Source: an uncultured Collinsella sp. (GTDB taxonomy: Bacteria; Actinomycetota; Coriobacteriia; Coriobacteriales; Coriobacteriaceae). Taken from it: a stretch of DNA of 6,537 nucleotides. Location: the NCBI GenBank assembly GCA_900552155.1, contig URYU01000099.1, forward strand, positions 1-6,537, read 5' to 3'. The notes beneath the pieces were generated by a model. It had not been told where the DNA came from and made no database searches. It saw only the letters and a list, made by a program, of their open reading frames with translations. Below are positions 4,826-6,537 of the stretch, piece by piece. The number at the start of each line of letters is the position of its first letter. The stretch's first letter is position 1. Made by a program: the position numbers and the translations under genes.

Positions 4826-6537
4826 CGACGAGAACGCTTGCGCAAGACGAGGGCAATGCCAAGCACTGCGGCAGCTGCAACCAGCAATCCCAAGACCAGC
4901 GTGAGGGTCGAGTCGCCAGCGTGAGGCAGCGAGCCGTCCTTCGGAGTCTTCTTAGCGGTCATCGTGACAGTGGTCGTGGTGCTGCTCGACTGGTCGTTAC
5001 CGCCCGTCTGGCTGCCACCAGGCTGATCGCCGCCACCCGGCTGCGAAGGATCGATGGGTTCCGTCGGATCCGGAGTACCGGGATCAATCGGATTCTCCGA
5101 ATTCTCCTTGCGCTGGATCCAAACCTGGCAGCCATAGAACGGGTTGGCGGTACCAAGGCACAGACCCTGGTTGGTCACCGCAAAGGTGCGCAGACCATGG
5201 TTATACGGATCGTTAAAGCCGTTGGTCGTCAGCGTTGTAAAGTTCACGCCGTCCTCGGTCACATACATATCAAAGCCACGCTCGGCATCGTGCAGGTAGT
5301 ACATGCACGTAAGGACACTCTGCAGCTTCTTGAGGTTCTCCTCGCTCAGCAGCTTATCGAATGCATCCTGAATATCGCCCGGCAGCTCGGTGCCATAGGC
5401 ATCCTCGTACTGCTGCTTCAGGCTCTCATAGCTATCGAGCATATCCTGATACTGATCGGCAAAAGACTTGAAGTACGCAATCTCGCTATCGATTTTCTGA
5501 ACATAAGCAGCGTCGTCTTCAACGTCCGCGGACATCGTCGCGGCCTGATCGTAAAGGTCGCCCGCGGCCTCATCCAACGCATCGCTCAGATCGCCAAAGC
5601 CCTTAGCAACCTCGGTCTTCTCGTCGTCGACCTCGACGGCCTCAGCCTTCTCGTCATCGACCTCGGCGGCCTCGTTTGAATCATCGTCCGCAAGCGTGTT
5701 CACGGGAACGATGGGGTCGTCAGGCGATTTCTTGTCGAGCAGGTGATTGAGCAGGTCCCTAAGGCGCTGAACCTGAGAGGCCCACTCCTCGGGCGTCATA
5801 TCGATAATGTCGCCATTAGAGAACTGACCAATCGGCTCAAGCAGGCTCGCGGTATCAAAGGTACCGATATACAGTTTGCCGTCGAACTTCTGCATGCGCC
5901 AAATGTACTGGTTCTCGTTTCGGCCAAAGCCCGAAGTCAGGCCGGAAATACCGCCCTCGGGGAACATGTCGGTGCGATCGCCAACGACGAGCTCCATGTT
6001 CTCGTCCTTGTCCATGCGATAGATGTTGACCGACTGCTCAAGATTGGCATTCACAAACGAGCAGTCAACGCCGCCCATGCCGCTCTTGCCGCTCTCGTCA
6101 GAATTGGACTTATTAAAGAGAATGCGCTCGAGGGCGATCTCCTCGTCGTTATATTCACCGATATAGAGGTAGTCGTTGTAGACGATGAGGTTGGCAGCAC
6201 CAGAACGGGTGCGGGCAGGATCGATGCCAAAGCAATACTTTGCACCGTCCGCCTCCTGGTCGCCGACAATCGGAGTCCACGAATAGCTCCCGTCGGCGTT
6301 CTTGTCGCCACGGACCATGGCAAACGACTGCATGGAATTATCATCGGGGGCATTCTCGGGCGTACCGGTGCAGATGGTCGCATAGAGATGGCCATTGTAC
6401 GAGACCATATCCCAAATGGCGCCGCCGTAGATGCTGTCCTGATAGCGAATCGCCGGATAGTTAAACAGCGTCTCCGAGTTGGCTATCTCGGTGAAGCTCT
6501 CCTGGCCCTTCGAGGGGCCAGACGACGTCAGGATTGT
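4822..6537 (-). CDS. Sortase-type cell-wall-anchored surface protein with propeller-like repeats, 3' part
   Basis: The frame is open to the window edge, so the start and signal peptide lie outside; 571 residues are visible, and the ATG at 6408 is internal. Repeated strands of the type 'Y/F-N/D-G-x-L-Y-I-G-T' occur at about residues 47-55 (YNGHLYATI), 120-128 (YNDYLYIGE), 218-226 (FDGKLYIGT) and 456-465 (NQGLCLGTAN). An Asp-box-like TEDGVNF precedes the last. These suggest beta-propeller blades. Between the last two, residues ~248-415 form an acidic, helix-rich insertion with a 10-residue tandem repeat (EVDDEK) and probable coiled coil. A Pro/Gly/Ser/Thr linker (474-536) leads to LPHAGD (537-542), about 20 hydrophobic residues and RKRSRR, a cell-wall sorting signal with Ala in place of Thr in LPXTG. 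The ligand or substrate is unknown. It converges on the yolD-like gene, sharing CTAG as stop. Confidence 0.8.
   Translation of the reverse strand, partial: TILTSSGPSKGQESFTEIANSETLFNYPAIRYQDSIYGGAIWDMVSYNGHLYATICTGTPENAPDDNSMQSFAMVRGDKNADGSYSWTPIVGDQEADGAKYCFGIDPARTRSGAANLIVYNDYLYIGEYNDEEIALERILFNKSNSDESGKSGMGGVDCSFVNANLEQSVNIYRMDKDENMELVVGDRTDMFPEGGISGLTSGFGRNENQYIWRMQKFDGKLYIGTFDTASLLEPIGQFSNGDIIDMTPEEWASQVQRLRDLLNHLLDKKSPDDPIVPVNTLADDDSNEAAEVDDEKAEAVEVDDEKTEVAKGFGDLSDALDEAAGDLYDQAATMSADVEDDAAYVQKIDSEIAYFKSFADQYQDMLDSYESLKQQYEDAYGTELPGDIQDAFDKLLSEENLKKLQSVLTCMYYLHDAERGFDMYVTEDGVNFTTLTTNGFNDPYNHGLRTFAVTNQGLCLGTANPFYGCQVWIQRKENSENPIDPGTPDPTEPIDPSQPGGGDQPGGSQTGGNDQSSSTTTTVTMTAKKTPKDGSLPHAGDSTLTLVLGLLVAAAAVLGIALVLRKRSRR
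5611..5670. repeat. Two 30-bp in-frame tandem repeats in the surface-protein gene
   Basis: Units 5611-5640 and 5641-5670 match at 26 of 30 positions and encode two copies of a 10-residue acidic unit beginning EVDDEK. The period is a whole number of codons, so copy-number change would keep the frame. Confidence 0.85.

Noticed and set aside
4921..5679. Plus-strand open frame (252 codons) opposite the surface-protein gene
   Set aside because: The minus frame has clear domain order and a sorting signal. The plus frame is an Arg/Ile/Leu-rich shadow without a ribosome site.
6406..6408. ATG at 6408 as the start of the surface protein
   Set aside because: The frame is open for 43 more codons to the window edge with similar composition, and no ribosome site precedes this ATG. 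The gene is 5'-partial.
1..6537. CRISPR array, tRNA, rRNA, riboswitch, or an undescribed defence or retron system
   Set aside because: No regularly spaced repeats, cloverleaf, conserved aptamer or reverse-transcriptase motif was seen. All long coding regions fall into the families listed or the unnamed surface protein.

Overview
The window is moderately GC-rich. Its gene content and its actinobacterial-type LexA site (TCGAAC-N4-xTTCGA) suggest a gut actinobacterium of the Coriobacteriia, perhaps a Collinsella relative. That assignment is from memory of the families, not from a search.

Layout. (1) Positions 1-249 (+) are the 3' end of a secreted-type protein with an Asn/Ser/Thr/Pro linker and a bacterial SH3 domain, cut by an in-frame TAA where the last SH3 strand should begin. 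(2) Positions 106-1941 (-) carry glucose-6-phosphate isomerase (pgi). Its catalytic core is intact, but its normal C-terminus is missing and replaced by about 74 codons of antisense SH3-gene sequence, so a DNA junction lies near 300-338. (3) Positions 2141-2716 (-) encode a small protein that looks like a collapsed N-terminal domain of an iron-containing alcohol dehydrogenase. It is bracketed by two inverted copies of a 29-bp intergenic repeat (26/29 identical). (4) Positions 2902-4825 (+) form a two-gene SOS cassette: a UvrX/YqjW-type Y-family DNA polymerase and a YolD-like protein, overlapping by 8 bp, behind a good sigma-70 type promoter covered by two LexA boxes. (5) Positions 4822-6537 (-) are the 3' part of a surface protein with propeller-like repeats, a large acidic/helical insertion, a Pro/Gly/Thr linker and a sortase-type tail (LPHAG, hydrophobic segment, basic end).

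The most distinctive points are regulatory and architectural. The SOS cassette and the surface-protein gene converge and share one CTAG as both stop codons. The only good intrinsic terminator for the surface-protein gene is a perfect 13-bp hairpin inside the yolD-like coding sequence. The LexA boxes cover the polymerase promoter and the first ATG of the open frame, which argues for translation from a downstream GTG. I see no tRNA, rRNA, CRISPR array, transposase gene or convincing undescribed multi-gene system. The SOS polymerase/YolD pair is a known type of cassette, although the polymerase has an unusual insertion.
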